A DNA stretch of 32,604 nucleotides from Flavobacteriales bacterium (GCA_016787995.1 JAEUTB010000180.1:1-32604), one strand, 5' to 3'; positions 6,652 through 14,740 are shown, counted from the stretch's first letter. Program-made: numbers and translations. The notes: generated from the sequence alone by a model not told the origin.

Positions 6652-7140
6652 ATGAAGCACAACCAGCTCCTTGCCCTGCCGGTCGCGCTGCTGCTCGGCT
6701 GTCAGGCTCCCGAACCCAAGACCACCGGATCCGATAATACCGCCACGACCATGAACACCACCAACGACCAGAACGCGATCAAGGACCTGCTCTTCGCCTA
6801 CCGCGATGCCCTGAACGCCTCCAGCACAGATCAAGTGATCCCCTTGTACACCACCGACGGGGTCTTCATGCCCACGGGTTTCCCAACAGCGATCGGCACG
6901 GACCAGGTACGGCAGGCCTACGATGGCGTGTTCTCCATGATCAAGCTGAACATCGAGTTCTTCATCGACGAGGTGCAGGTGGATGGCGACCATGCCTTTA
7001 CGCGCACCACCTCTCGCGGCAGCACGCTGATCCATGCGACGGGAGAAACAGTGCCGGAGGAGAACCGCGAACTGTTCGTGCTCCAGCGCACTGAGGGCGG
7101 CTGGAAGATCGCGCGGTACATGTTCAACAAGATGAAGTGA
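6652..7140 (+). CDS. NTF2-like (SnoaL/DUF4440 type) lipoprotein
   Basis: This 162-residue protein has a lipoprotein signal peptide ending in LLLGC, with Cys17 as the lipidated residue. The SnoaL/NTF2-like fold follows: DALNASSTDQVIPLYTTDGVFMPTGF, then VDGDHAFTRTTSRG and the C-terminal GGWKIARYMFN strand. The fold binds small ligands or acts as an enzyme scaffold; no specific reaction can be assigned. A GTG at 6631 would extend the frame, but ATG 6652 places the signal peptide correctly. It is probably anchored in a membrane facing the periplasm. Its upstream region carries the FNR-type box, so expression may respond to oxygen or nitric oxide, or to the adjacent Crp/Fnr protein. Confidence 0.82.
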   Translation: MKHNQLLALPVALLLGCQAPEPKTTGSDNTATTMNTTNDQNAIKDLLFAYRDALNASSTDQVIPLYTTDGVFMPTGFPTAIGTDQVRQAYDGVFSMIKLNIEFFIDEVQVDGDHAFTRTTSRGSTLIHATGETVPEENRELFVLQRTEGGWKIARYMFNKMK

Positions 7141-7146
7141 TTGCCC

Positions 7147-7211
7147 TTCGGCTCCCACAACTCGATCTTGTTCCCCTCCGGATCATACACCGTCGAGAAG
7201 CGGCCGGGGTC
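7147..7211 (-). pseudogene. C-terminal remnant of a VOC-family gene
   Basis: The minus strand encodes GRFSTVYDPEGNKIELWEPKGN, the standard C-terminal end of a glyoxalase/bleomycin-resistance (VOC) protein. It closely matches the end of the intact VOC gene at 7779-8135. A 24-base block is identical between the two copies, while flanking codons differ, so it is a diverged paralog rather than a fresh copy. There is no start codon, and an in-frame TAG lies immediately upstream. Downstream the frame runs into the antisense of the NTF2-like gene. Confidence 0.75.
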
Positions 7212-7286
7212 CTAGTGCGCGACGCCTACAGTGTAACCGCAGCAGCCGTCCAGGGTGGCGTTGATGGAGAAGCGAAGGGGACGCAT
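7212..7286 (-). pseudogene. N-terminal remnant of a dihydrofolate reductase family (RibD C-type) gene
   Basis: From ATG 7286 the minus strand encodes MRPLRFSINATLDGCCGYTV and ends in a TAG after 24 codons. F-S-I-N-x-T-L-D-G-C is the typical start of DHFR/RibD-C family proteins of about 180-210 residues. The rest of the gene is missing, and the sequence passes directly into the VOC remnant at 7211. The simplest reading is a deletion that removed the DHFR-family body and the VOC front. Confidence 0.6.
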
Positions 7287-7304
7287 TGTTCCGGTATTAT
7301 TGCG

Positions 7305-7763
7305 TCAATGTGAAGACTCGCCGACGTACTTGGCGGTCGTCTCGAATACGAAGGGTTCGTTCCGGGCCACGCCCTCGTTCTCGAAATCGAGGATAGCGTT
7401 GCATTGAATGCGGTAGTGATCAGCTTCCTTGATAAGACGGAGCTCTTTGATGTCGGTCCAGTTGTGCGCGCTGCCTAAGTAGATCGACGCTTCAACATCG
7501 CGTGTGCTGCCCATCGCGATCACAACACCATTCAGATCAGCGGGATCCTCGAGCCCCAAGTTGATCCACTCGATGACGAGTTCCGTTGCTTCGGGCTGAT
7601 GAGCCCATTTCAAGCCGGAGTCGAAGGGCTCGAACGGGATCACGATCCGATGGAACCGTGTGCGCTCCAGGCCAATATGCTCGTTCTCGAACCAATAATT
7701 TTCGATGCGTCCAGGACATGGACGGGCTTTGTTCTGTAGGTCAATGACGGACAGCTCTTCCAT
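7305..7763 (-). CDS. Hypothetical protein (152 aa)
   Basis: This soluble, acidic 152-residue protein has no signal peptide or membrane segment. Its composition looks like a real alpha/beta protein, with a possible beta-rich core (RFHRIVIPFEPF, LVIEWINLGL). I do not recognise the family. It lies 15 bases downstream of the VOC gene on the same strand and may share its transcript from the HxlR side. Its base composition is less GC-rich than its neighbours, which hints at a separate origin. Confidence 0.65.
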   Translation of the reverse strand: MEELSVIDLQNKARPCPGRIENYWFENEHIGLERTRFHRIVIPFEPFDSGLKWAHQPEATELVIEWINLGLEDPADLNGVVIAMGSTRDVEASIYLGSAHNWTDIKELRLIKEADHYRIQCNAILDFENEGVARNEPFVFETTAKYVGESSH

Positions 7764-7778
7764 TCGATTGGATCACTG

Positions 7779-8135
7779 CTACTTCGGCTCCCACAGCTCC
7801 ACCTTGTTCCCCTCCGGATCATACACCCACGCGAAGCGACCGTAGTCCTCGTCCATGCGCTTGGGGTCGATGCGTACTCCGGCCGCCTCGAGCTTCTTCA
7901 ACAGGCCATCGAGGTCCTGCACGCGCAGGTTCAGCATGAATTGCTGCTCGTCACTTCCGAAGTAGTCGGTGTCCTTCTTGAAGGGCGAGAACACCGTGGG
8001 GCCGGCATCTTGCTGCCAGATCCAGCCGTTGTCCTGATCGTTGATGCCGAAGTGGTCGTTGTACCACTTGGCGAGCGCTTTGTGATCGTTGGCGCGGAAG
8101 AAGAGGCCGCCAATGCCGGTGACGTGTCGGGACAT
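7779..8135 (-). CDS. VOC family (glyoxalase/bleomycin-resistance fold) protein
   Basis: This 118-residue protein is one full VOC module pair. GIGGLFFRANDHKALAKWYNDHFGI starts the first beta-alpha-beta-beta-beta unit, and FMLNLRVQDLDGLLKKLEAAGV starts the second. VYDPEGNKVELWEPK closes the fold with the metal-ligand-type Glu. Members bind a metal and act as glyoxalases, dioxygenases or drug-binding proteins; the substrate is not apparent. It lies 39 bases downstream of an HxlR-type regulator gene on the same strand. A diverged copy of its 3' end survives at 7147-7211. Confidence 0.9.
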   Translation of the reverse strand: MSRHVTGIGGLFFRANDHKALAKWYNDHFGINDQDNGWIWQQDAGPTVFSPFKKDTDYFGSDEQQFMLNLRVQDLDGLLKKLEAAGVRIDPKRMDEDYGRFAWVYDPEGNKVELWEPK

Positions 8136-8174
8136 GGTCTGGAGTTGGTTCTGCCAAGATAATCCCGATCCCCG

Positions 8175-8579
8175 CTAGGCCGCCTTCCGTGCCTTCTTCT
8201 TCGCGGGCCGCTCCACCTTTTCGATGCTGCCGAACCTCTTGCCCGTCAGGCGGCCCCACTTCGCGATCTCCTCCAACAGGGGCAGGAGCGTGCGGCCCAA
8301 CGGTGTGAGCGCGTACTCCACACGTGGCGGCACTTCGGCGTGTACGGTGCGGCTCACGAAGCCGTCCTTCTCCAGCTGGCGCAGCTGCATGCTGAGCATC
8401 TTCTCCGTGATGTCGGGGATCAGCTTGCGTAGCTCACTGAAACGCTTTTTGTCTTTGCGCAGGTACCATAGCACGATGGTCTTCCACTTGCCACCCACCA
8501 ATTCCATCGTCACGTCCAGCGCGCAGTGGTAGACCTGGCCGTTCATGCGGATGCGGAATTCGTCGCCGTCGATGAGCAT
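8175..8579 (-). CDS. HxlR family transcriptional regulator
   Basis: This 134-residue protein has the HxlR winged helix-turn-helix: YHCALDVTMELVGGKWKTIVLWYL near the N-terminus, with the redox-capable Cys conserved in many HxlR proteins. RFSELRKLIPDITEKMLSMQLRQLEKDG is the recognition region, and VEYALTPLG is the wing. A basic KKKARKAA tail follows. The frame extends upstream to 8720, but ATG 8579 is the family start; the extension would cover the divergent promoter. It is divergent from an NAD(P)-binding reductase-like gene, the usual target arrangement for HxlR sensors of electrophiles or quinones. Confidence 0.9.
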   Translation of the reverse strand: MLIDGDEFRIRMNGQVYHCALDVTMELVGGKWKTIVLWYLRKDKKRFSELRKLIPDITEKMLSMQLRQLEKDGFVSRTVHAEVPPRVEYALTPLGRTLLPLLEEIAKWGRLTGKRFGSIEKVERPAKKKARKAA

Positions 8580-8650
8580 GGTGTTGATAATTCGTTTTCG
8601 ATCCGTGATCCCCTGCGGCCGCTGAAACCGGCATCCATGGCCGCTACTAT

Positions 8651-8674
8651 CCTTTGTGACAGTACTTGTAAAGG
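8651..8674. promoter_or_regulatory. Candidate HxlR operator in the divergent promoter region
   Basis: CCTTT (8651-8655) and AAAGG (8670-8674) flank a centre containing ACAGTACTTGT, a partial palindrome around AGTACT. HxlR regulators often bind GTAC-centred imperfect palindromes, so this is the best candidate operator between the divergent genes. A TATCCTTTG (8648-8656) overlaps its left arm, and a run of seven C follows at 8684-8690. Confidence 0.4.
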
Positions 8675-8731
8675 GTATAGCTGCCCCCCCAACTTCACCG
8701 TTGTAAAGGAACACAACCAACAGCTACGACG

Positions 8732-9430
8732 ATGAAGATCGGTGTATTCGGAACAGGCGCGGTCGGGCAGACGCTCGCCGAGAAATTGGACAGCCTCGGG
8801 CACGAGGTGATGATGGGTACACGCGATGCGCAGCAGAGCATGGTACGCGAGGGCAAGGATGGCATGGGCCGTCCGCCGCTGAAGGATTGGATGGCCGCTC
8901 ATCCCAAGGTGAAGCTCGGCACCTTCGCGGAGGCCGCCGCGCACGCTCAGCTTCTCGTGAACGCCACCAGCGGCTTCGGCGCCATGGAAGCACTGAAGCT
9001 GGCGGGGGAGAAGAACCTGGAGGGCAAGACGATGCTCGACATCTCGAACCCGCTCGACTTCTCCAAGGGCTTCCCGCCCAGCCTCACGGTATGCAACACC
9101 GATTCGCTCGGCGAGCAATTGCAACGGGCCTTCCCGCACCTGAAGGTGGTGAAAGGACTGAACACCCTTACTGCGGGGCTGATGGTAGCGCCACGCCTGT
9201 TGTCCGAGGAGCATCACATCTTCATCTGCGGCGATGATGATGATGCCAAGAGCGAGGTGTGTGCCCTGCTGCACTCCTTCGGATGGACCGAGGCGGAGAT
9301 CATCGATCTCGGCGACATCACCAATGCGCGGGGAACGGAACAAGTGCTTCCGATCTGGGTGCGACTGTATGGCAACCTGCGAACTCCGATGTTCAATTTC
9401 AGGATCGTGTTAGCGAGCAACGCCGGATAG
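8732..9430 (+). CDS. NAD(P)-binding F420-reductase-like oxidoreductase
   Basis: This 232-residue protein has an N-terminal Rossmann fold with GxGxxG (GTGAVG, residues 7-12). It is followed by GHEVMMGTRD, LLVNATSGFGAMEAL, MLDISNPLDFS and VKGLNTL, the pattern of the NADPH-dependent F420 reductase-like family (COG2085). In organisms without F420 such proteins are assumed to act on other flavin or quinone-like substrates; which one is unknown. It is cytoplasmic and full length. It is transcribed divergently from the HxlR regulator gene and is the likely regulated target. Confidence 0.87.
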   Translation: MKIGVFGTGAVGQTLAEKLDSLGHEVMMGTRDAQQSMVREGKDGMGRPPLKDWMAAHPKVKLGTFAEAAAHAQLLVNATSGFGAMEALKLAGEKNLEGKTMLDISNPLDFSKGFPPSLTVCNTDSLGEQLQRAFPHLKVVKGLNTLTAGLMVAPRLLSEEHHIFICGDDDDAKSEVCALLHSFGWTEAEIIDLGDITNARGTEQVLPIWVRLYGNLRTPMFNFRIVLASNAG

Positions 9431-9654
9431 ACCCTGTCGCCTCCCATCGCACGGATCGACTACAGGCGCGCCTGATGGTCGCTCATCTCTTCGATCAGCG
9501 CAGTTCGATACTCTACCCATCTGACCCAGCCCGTGGCCATCATCAAAATGCCCGAAACCCTGGTGGGCTCCTTTGGGAGATGACGCACATTACGAACCTG
9601 CGACTTCAAGGAGCAGGGACCGTGTTCTGGAGAAAGTCTGTTGGGGCCCGCTGA

Positions 9655-12600
9655 TCACGGACGTACCAGCTTGTAGCTCCGCAGCACATCGCCATCGGTG
9701 ACCCGTGCGATGTAGATGCCCGGTGCAAAGGCCCGCAGATCCACTTCTTGTGCAGGCCCGTTGCTGAAACGGGTGGATCTTACTGGCTGTCCGGCTGCGG
9801 TGAAGACCTCAAGCGTCGCGGTTCCTGGAACGGCGCACATGAAGGCGAAGAGCCCTTCGGGGTCCATGGTGCGGACGACGCACTCTTCCTCCGCGCGGAC
9901 CACGTTCTCCAAGACGATGATCGGTGAATACGCGGTGCTTCCATCGTGATCCACCTGGAGCAAGCGATAATAGTTGAGCCCATTCAATGGGTCGGTATCC
10001 ATCAGGTGATAGTGCGTGACCTGTTGGCTGTTGCCGATGGCTGCCACATCGGCCAACCACTCGAAATCGACACCATTGGCGCTGCGCTCCACTTCGAAGT
10101 GGTCGTTATCGGACTCCGTTGCCGTGCTCCACCACAACCGGTTCTGTACCCCTTCCACATCACCTTCGAACGCGATCAACTCCACGGGCAATGGCGTGCT
10201 TCCGAAGTTGGAAGTGCCGAGGGTGAAGAAGGAACCTGCGGTGATCGACACCCCGCTGAACACGATCCTGCCGCCCGAAGAGCTGGCGCCGGAAACCACC
10301 GTGGCGTTGGTCCAGTCGTCGCCGTCATCGTCCACCAGAAGACGGAGGTTGGCGACGGGCGATCCCCCAACCAAAGCGCTTTCATCGAAGGCCACGGTCA
10401 CGGTCTGGCTGAAGTTGGTCGCTTGTGTTTTCCAGCGGCGTTGGATGCGGGCCTCCACTCCCGTGGGAAGTTGGGAGAAGCAATCGGGGTCGTTGAAAAC
10501 GGTGTTGGCGGCGCCACCGTCGTGGCCCCAGATCAAGAACGAGCGATCCTGACTGAAAGTGCTGGTGTTGGCGAGGTTGCTGGCGGCGATGGTACCCAGA
10601 GCGATGGTGGCGGCACTGGTGCCGGAGACGTTGGTGGATTGCCGTTGATCCAGCCGTGAAGCATCATCGCGGCCGATACCGGTGATATCGTTGTTGTAGC
10701 CGCTGTTGCTCGTCTTGTTCCAGATGGTGTTGCCCTGGGAGTCGAGGTAGTTGTAGGTGGCACTGGTCCCGCCGTTGCCGCCGAGCGTGATGCCATGTTT
10801 CAACGAGAGGTAGGTTTCCACCTGCTTGCGTTCCGTAGTGCTCAAACTTCGCTTGTACCAGATCACTTCCTGCAGGTCGCCCGGCAAGGCGCCCACCACG
10901 GTGAGGTTGCCGTAGCCGATCATAAGGATATCGCCCCGCATACCTCCACCGGCGGTGATCGTGGTGGTGCGGTAGTCCCCATCGACTCCAACGCCAAGGC
11001 TGGTGCCGGAGGTGAAGGAGGAGAAGATGCCGGAACGTCCCACCGTGGCATCCAACGGGCTGGTGTAATTCACCGTACTTGTGCTCACACGGTGGAAACG
11101 TGGGCTGGCATCATCGATGCTCAGTCCCGGATCACCACCGTTGTTGTTGCCGTCGTCCATGCCCATGATGCGGCCGTCGTTGGTGGTGCTGTTGAGCCGG
11201 GCAACGGCGAACATGGTGACCTCCGTGGCTTGGAAGGCATCCTGTGGGGCGAGTGAACTGTTGCTGTCCTTGAAGTGGTTGGTCGAACTGAAGTTATTGA
11301 AGAACGGTTGGAAGTTGTGCGCGGCATCGGCGTGTTGCAGGGTGCGTGTGCCCACGGTTTCCACCGGATTGTTGGTCTTGGATAGATCGTCCCAGTCCGG
11401 TGCATTGCTTCCGGAGGATACGCCCACCGCATCCGAAGTGAGCCAGAGCCCAAGGTCCAGGAATTGCCCGCCAGGAGCAAGGATGTTCGTGGCGAAGGTG
11501 AAGTACTGCCCGCTGCTCAGGTCCACATTGGCTTGGCGATAGCCGACGCCATTGATGGTGATGGCGGAGCTGGCATACGCGTTATCCGACCCATCGAAGG
11601 TGGCATCATTGCTCACGACGAGCCGGATGTTCGCATCCGTATCGGGCCATGCCACGGTCACGGTACCCACTGTGCCGGTCTCCTGCACTCTCCAGATCCG
11701 ACCCAGACGCGCCGTGAGACCTGAGATGCCGTTCAGCGCCGTGGTGAAGGTGGTTGCGCCATTATCGGAACCGGCTACAAGGAAGCTATTGTTGGTGCCG
11801 AGGTCGGTGCCGGAGCTGTTCAAGTTCACCAATGTGGTGCCATGGGCGATCACCGGTTGAAGACCTCCGTTGATCGAGATACTCTGCCGTTGGTGCAGGC
11901 CACTGGTGTTGTCCCGGCCGATCCCGAAGATGTTCGCGTTGTATCCCGCGTTGGTAGTGATGTTCCAGATGGTCGTCCCTGCACTGTTGAGGTAGTTCGT
12001 CCCACCATTGTTCATGGTGATGCCGTATTTCAGCGCTAGGTAGCTCCACACGCGTTGGCGATCACCGGCGCTCAGGTCGGCATTGTACATGATCACCTCC
12101 GCGATGTTCCCACCATCGAAACCGTAGGCGTCGCCATCGAAGCCCACTCGTAGCGCCACGTTGCTGCTGGTCTTGGTGCTCGTGTTGGTGGCCACTGAAG
12201 TGCCGTTGTGGCAGACGGAGACCACGTTTGTGGTGGCACCACTGCCGAAACCACTGGCGATGTAGGGTATGGTCGTAGATAGACCCGTCTGCTTGGCCAC
12301 ATTCGTCGTGCCATTGCCATCCCAGTTGCCCGTGGTGAAGCCCAAGTGCGAGGTAGGGTCGGAAGAAGCCAGGATCCACCCTTGTTCCCAGTATTGGTTA
12401 TTCGTTTTAGCAACGAATGGGGCATACGTGCCGCCAGGAAGGCCGACCGCGAAAATGGAGATGGCTCCGTTGTTGGTGTTCAGGTTCGCATGATGGGCCA
12501 CGGAGAAATAACGCGTCGTAGCCAGGTTGGTAGGGACGTTCTGGAAGTTGTACAGCGTGGTGTTCGTGATCGTACCTGTCTTCGTGGCGTCGCGTCCGTT

Positions 12601-12747
12601 ACCGCTCGCGTCCGTCCAAGTGGTGCCGCCTGTGTAGCCCTCCGCACGCAGCCACAATTGCAGGTTCGTATTGATCCCGCCAGGTGATTGCGCGAGGGCG
12701 GTACTACCGAGTACGTAGACAAGGGCAAGGAGGGGAGAGCGGACCAT
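9655..12747 (-). CDS. Large secreted T9SS cargo protein with two LamG/DUF8202-like halves
   Basis: This 1030-residue protein has a signal peptide (residues 1-19). The first half (about 20-430) and second half (about 432-840) repeat the same plan. Each has a concanavalin-like LamG region (LQLWLRAEG; LDLGLWLTSD), then a DUF8202-like block starting YLALKYGIT (about 236) or YLSLKHGIT (about 644) with IWN...GYN...GIGRDD...QRQS. A linker PLPVELIAFEG (about 849) leads to a T9SS type A sorting domain (about 950-1030; LEVFTAAGQPV...FAPGIYIARV...YKLVRP). It should be exported through the outer membrane and attached or released at the surface, where LamG-type domains usually bind glycans or proteins. 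ATG 12747 was preferred to 12765 because it begins a compact signal peptide. Confidence 0.88.
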   Translation of the reverse strand: MVRSPLLALVYVLGSTALAQSPGGINTNLQLWLRAEGYTGGTTWTDASGNGRDATKTGTITNTTLYNFQNVPTNLATTRYFSVAHHANLNTNNGAISIFAVGLPGGTYAPFVAKTNNQYWEQGWILASSDPTSHLGFTTGNWDGNGTTNVAKQTGLSTTIPYIASGFGSGATTNVVSVCHNGTSVATNTSTKTSSNVALRVGFDGDAYGFDGGNIAEVIMYNADLSAGDRQRVWSYLALKYGITMNNGGTNYLNSAGTTIWNITTNAGYNANIFGIGRDNTSGLHQRQSISINGGLQPVIAHGTTLVNLNSSGTDLGTNNSFLVAGSDNGATTFTTALNGISGLTARLGRIWRVQETGTVGTVTVAWPDTDANIRLVVSNDATFDGSDNAYASSAITINGVGYRQANVDLSSGQYFTFATNILAPGGQFLDLGLWLTSDAVGVSSGSNAPDWDDLSKTNNPVETVGTRTLQHADAAHNFQPFFNNFSSTNHFKDSNSSLAPQDAFQATEVTMFAVARLNSTTNDGRIMGMDDGNNNGGDPGLSIDDASPRFHRVSTSTVNYTSPLDATVGRSGIFSSFTSGTSLGVGVDGDYRTTTITAGGGMRGDILMIGYGNLTVVGALPGDLQEVIWYKRSLSTTERKQVETYLSLKHGITLGGNGGTSATYNYLDSQGNTIWNKTSNSGYNNDITGIGRDDASRLDQRQSTNVSGTSAATIALGTIAASNLANTSTFSQDRSFLIWGHDGGAANTVFNDPDCFSQLPTGVEARIQRRWKTQATNFSQTVTVAFDESALVGGSPVANLRLLVDDDGDDWTNATVVSGASSSGGRIVFSGVSITAGSFFTLGTSNFGSTPLPVELIAFEGDVEGVQNRLWWSTATESDNDHFEVERSANGVDFEWLADVAAIGNSQQVTHYHLMDTDPLNGLNYYRLLQVDHDGSTAYSPIIVLENVVRAEEECVVRTMDPEGLFAFMCAVPGTATLEVFTAAGQPVRSTRFSNGPAQEVDLRAFAPGIYIARVTDGDVLRSYKLVRP

Positions 12748-12810
12748 GGTGGTGCAGCCGACCAAGAGCCGGCGGGCGTTGTACGATGGATCGACGGAAT
12801 GGTTCTCCCG

Positions 12811-12831
12811 TGGTCCGGCAGCCCCGGACCA
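12811..12831. promoter_or_regulatory. Perfect hairpin in the divergent region between T9SS cargo and short ALDH genes
   Basis: TGGTCCGG (12811-12818) and CCGGACCA (12824-12831) form an 8-bp perfect stem with a 5-base loop. No T-tract follows on either strand, so it is not an intrinsic terminator. It would lie in the 5' leader of the T9SS cargo mRNA or act as a palindromic binding site. Confidence 0.35.
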
Positions 12832-12896
12832 AGTCGGTCTTCATCATGCCCGTAACGCTGCGGTCAAGAGTAATACCGACAACGGCCTACTTCCCT

Positions 12897-12904
12897 TAGC
12901 TTTG
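12897..12904 (+). promoter_or_regulatory. -7 promoter element TAGCTTTG for the short ALDH gene
   Basis: This is an exact TAnnTTTG match ending 13 bases before ATG 12918, predicting a very short leader. No matching -33 TTG is apparent. Confidence 0.45.
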
Positions 12905-12917
12905 GCTATCCAAGTCC

Positions 12918-13877
12918 ATGAGCAAGACCGTCACCAAGTCCGCATCCGTCAAGGCCGTACCGGTTTCCTCCGGGATGAACGGCCACAGTACCAACGGCGC
13001 TGTCAAGAAAGCGGAGCGGCTGCCGGTGATGAAGACCTACAAGATCTTCATCGGGGGCAAGTTCCCGCGCACCGAGAGCGGCCGCTACTACCAGCCGATA
13101 GGAACAGATGGCAAGCCCTTGGCCCACGTGTGCCGCAGCAGTCGCAAGGATGTACGCGATGCCGTGGTGGCCGCGCGTGGTGCCGTGGGTGGATGGGCTG
13201 GTCGAAGCGCTTTCAACCGCAGCCAGATCCTCTACCGCATCGGCGAAATGCTGGAGGGCCGCAGCGCGCAGTTCGTACACGAGCTCATGCTGCACGGTGC
13301 TACGCAGAAGCAGGCCGAGGCCGAGGTAGCCGCCGCCATCGACCTCTGGATCCACTACGCCGGTTGGTGCGACAAGTACCAAGCGCTCTTCAGCAGCGTG
13401 AACCCGACGAACTCTTCGCACTTCAACTTCAGCGTGTACGAACCCACTGGTGTGGTGGGTATCCAGTGCGCAGGAAGCAACGGCCTCCTGGAACTGGTCA
13501 GCCTGATAGCACCCGTGATCACGGGCGGCAACGCCTGTGTGGTGGTGGCCAGCGAGAAGCATCCCTTACCTGCCGTCACCTTCACCGAAGTGCTCGCCAC
13601 CAGCGACCTGCCCGGCGGTGTGGTGAACCTGATGACCGGTTTCCGCAATGAACTGCTGAAGCCTTTGGTGGCGCACATGGATGTGAATGCGGTCGTTGTT
13701 GCGGATGCTTCGAAGGAAGAGCGCACCATGCTCGACACTGAGGCCACCTGCAACCTGAAGCGAGTCGTGTATCCGAAGGCGGAAGCGGGCTCGCCATACG
13801 CCATCCTCGACACGCAAGAGGTGAAGACCACCTGGCACCCGATCGAGCGGGGTCAGGGCGGGGGTGGGGGATACTAA
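12918..13877 (+). CDS. Short catalytically inactive aldehyde dehydrogenase-like protein
   Basis: This 319-residue protein aligns with the coenzyme-binding part of ALDHs: YKIFIGGKFPRTESGRYY at about 40, the VYEPTGVVGIQ segment, ITGGNACVVVASEKHPLPA, and LPGGVVNLMTG. It then skips the catalytic domain. There is no ELGGK Glu and no catalytic Cys motif, and it passes to the short ending PYAILDTQEVKTTWHPI. It is therefore a pseudoenzyme, resembling the truncated second ALDH domain of ALDH16 proteins. It may act as a structural partner of the active ALDH whose end lies at 1-690; elsewhere in Bacteroidota I recall such genes being adjacent. The last residues are Gly-rich because the 3' end is a G-run region. 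An AraC-type gene follows after 32 bases. Confidence 0.8.
   Translation: MSKTVTKSASVKAVPVSSGMNGHSTNGAVKKAERLPVMKTYKIFIGGKFPRTESGRYYQPIGTDGKPLAHVCRSSRKDVRDAVVAARGAVGGWAGRSAFNRSQILYRIGEMLEGRSAQFVHELMLHGATQKQAEAEVAAAIDLWIHYAGWCDKYQALFSSVNPTNSSHFNFSVYEPTGVVGIQCAGSNGLLELVSLIAPVITGGNACVVVASEKHPLPAVTFTEVLATSDLPGGVVNLMTGFRNELLKPLVAHMDVNAVVVADASKEERTMLDTEATCNLKRVVYPKAEAGSPYAILDTQEVKTTWHPIERGQGGGGGY
13849..13870 (+). other. G-quadruplex-forming motif at the 3' end of the short ALDH gene
   Basis: Four G-runs (4, 3, 5 and 5 bases) are separated by loops of 3, 1 and 1 bases, an ideal G3+ quadruplex pattern on the coding strand and so also in the mRNA. It encodes the unusual Gly-rich tail and ends one codon pair before the stop at 13877. 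It could affect 3' processing or attenuate transcription into the AraC-type gene. Confidence 0.6.
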
Positions 13878-13909
13878 GGCCTTGCCGCAGTTGGACGGAC
13901 CTAGCCACC

Positions 13910-14734
13910 ATGGTACCGATCACAATACCCGCCTACTTCGGCGCGGACCCGGTGGCCGATGTCTTCTTCCAGCCCTATACGAACGGCGGCAAAGCCATTC
14001 GCACACAGGTGGCGCTCACGCACCACTTGATCAGTTTGGTGCAAGAAGGGGAGAAGGAAGTGATCGTGGCCGGTCGGCGTGAGCAGGTGGACGCCTCGCA
14101 TCTCCTGATGCTCGCAGCCACCAGCAGCATCATGAGCGAGCATAGCTTGCAGGGCCGTCCGATGCGCAGCCTGCTTGTTTTCGTCGCACCTTCATTCCTC
14201 ATCGATCTCTGTACACGGCATGGATTGAAACCGCACGGCACAGCGGCCGAGCTACTACCCATGCCGCAGGATGACTTCACGCGGCTCTTCGTCCGGTCCA
14301 TTGAACTGCTCGGCCCATCGGCATTGAACGCTAATGGCGCTATGCGATGCACGAAAGCGGAGGAACTCTTACTCTACCTGCATTCGAAGCACCCGGCAGC
14401 TTTTGCGCGCTTCATCGCCGCCGCTGTCAAGGACCGCGATGCATTGCCGCTGCGTTCAGTAGTGGCGCTGCACCAGGACAGCAACCTCACGGTACCTGAG
14501 CTCGCCTTCCTGTGCCACATGAGCGTGTCCACCTTCAAGCGACGCTTCCAGGAAGTATTCGGCACCGCACCCGGCCGCTACCTGCATGCACGTCGTATGG
14601 AACGAGCGAAGACGATGCTGGCTCGTAAGCTTCGCCCCAGCGAGATCTACCTCGATCTGGGCTATGAGAGCCTTTCCGCCTTCAGCACCGAGTTCAAGAA
14701 GCACTTCGGAGTGGCGCCCACCGGCGTGCAGTGA
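13910..14734 (+). CDS. AraC family transcriptional regulator
   Basis: This 274-residue protein has an N-terminal cupin-like sensor part (residues 1-150) and a C-terminal pair of helix-turn-helix motifs. LTVPELAFLCHMSVSTFKRRFQEVFG is the first HTH, with GRYLHARRMERAKTML as the linker helix. PSEIYLDLGYESLSAFSTEFKKHFGVAPT is the second HTH and AraC signature. Its inducer is unknown. It lies 32 bases after the short ALDH gene and ahead of the DUF1572-DinB gene. A two-turn direct repeat just after its stop codon is a plausible binding site for controlling that gene. Confidence 0.9.
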   Translation: MVPITIPAYFGADPVADVFFQPYTNGGKAIRTQVALTHHLISLVQEGEKEVIVAGRREQVDASHLLMLAATSSIMSEHSLQGRPMRSLLVFVAPSFLIDLCTRHGLKPHGTAAELLPMPQDDFTRLFVRSIELLGPSALNANGAMRCTKAEELLLYLHSKHPAAFARFIAAAVKDRDALPLRSVVALHQDSNLTVPELAFLCHMSVSTFKRRFQEVFGTAPGRYLHARRMERAKTMLARKLRPSEIYLDLGYESLSAFSTEFKKHFGVAPTGVQ

Positions 14735-14740
14735 TCTGGT

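Noticed and set aside
9259-9654. Open frame on the plus strand running from the reductase gene through the 224-bp gap 9431-9654
   Set aside because: Its first half is antisense-like, out-of-frame sequence of the reductase gene, and the rest is Arg/His-rich with no protein-like pattern or promoter. I see no supported feature in 9431-9654.
10533-12045. CRISPR-like or tandem DNA repeats in the T9SS cargo gene
   Set aside because: The similarity between halves is at protein-domain level and spread over about 1.2 kb; there are no short identical repeats with regular spacers. No CRISPR array was seen anywhere in the window.
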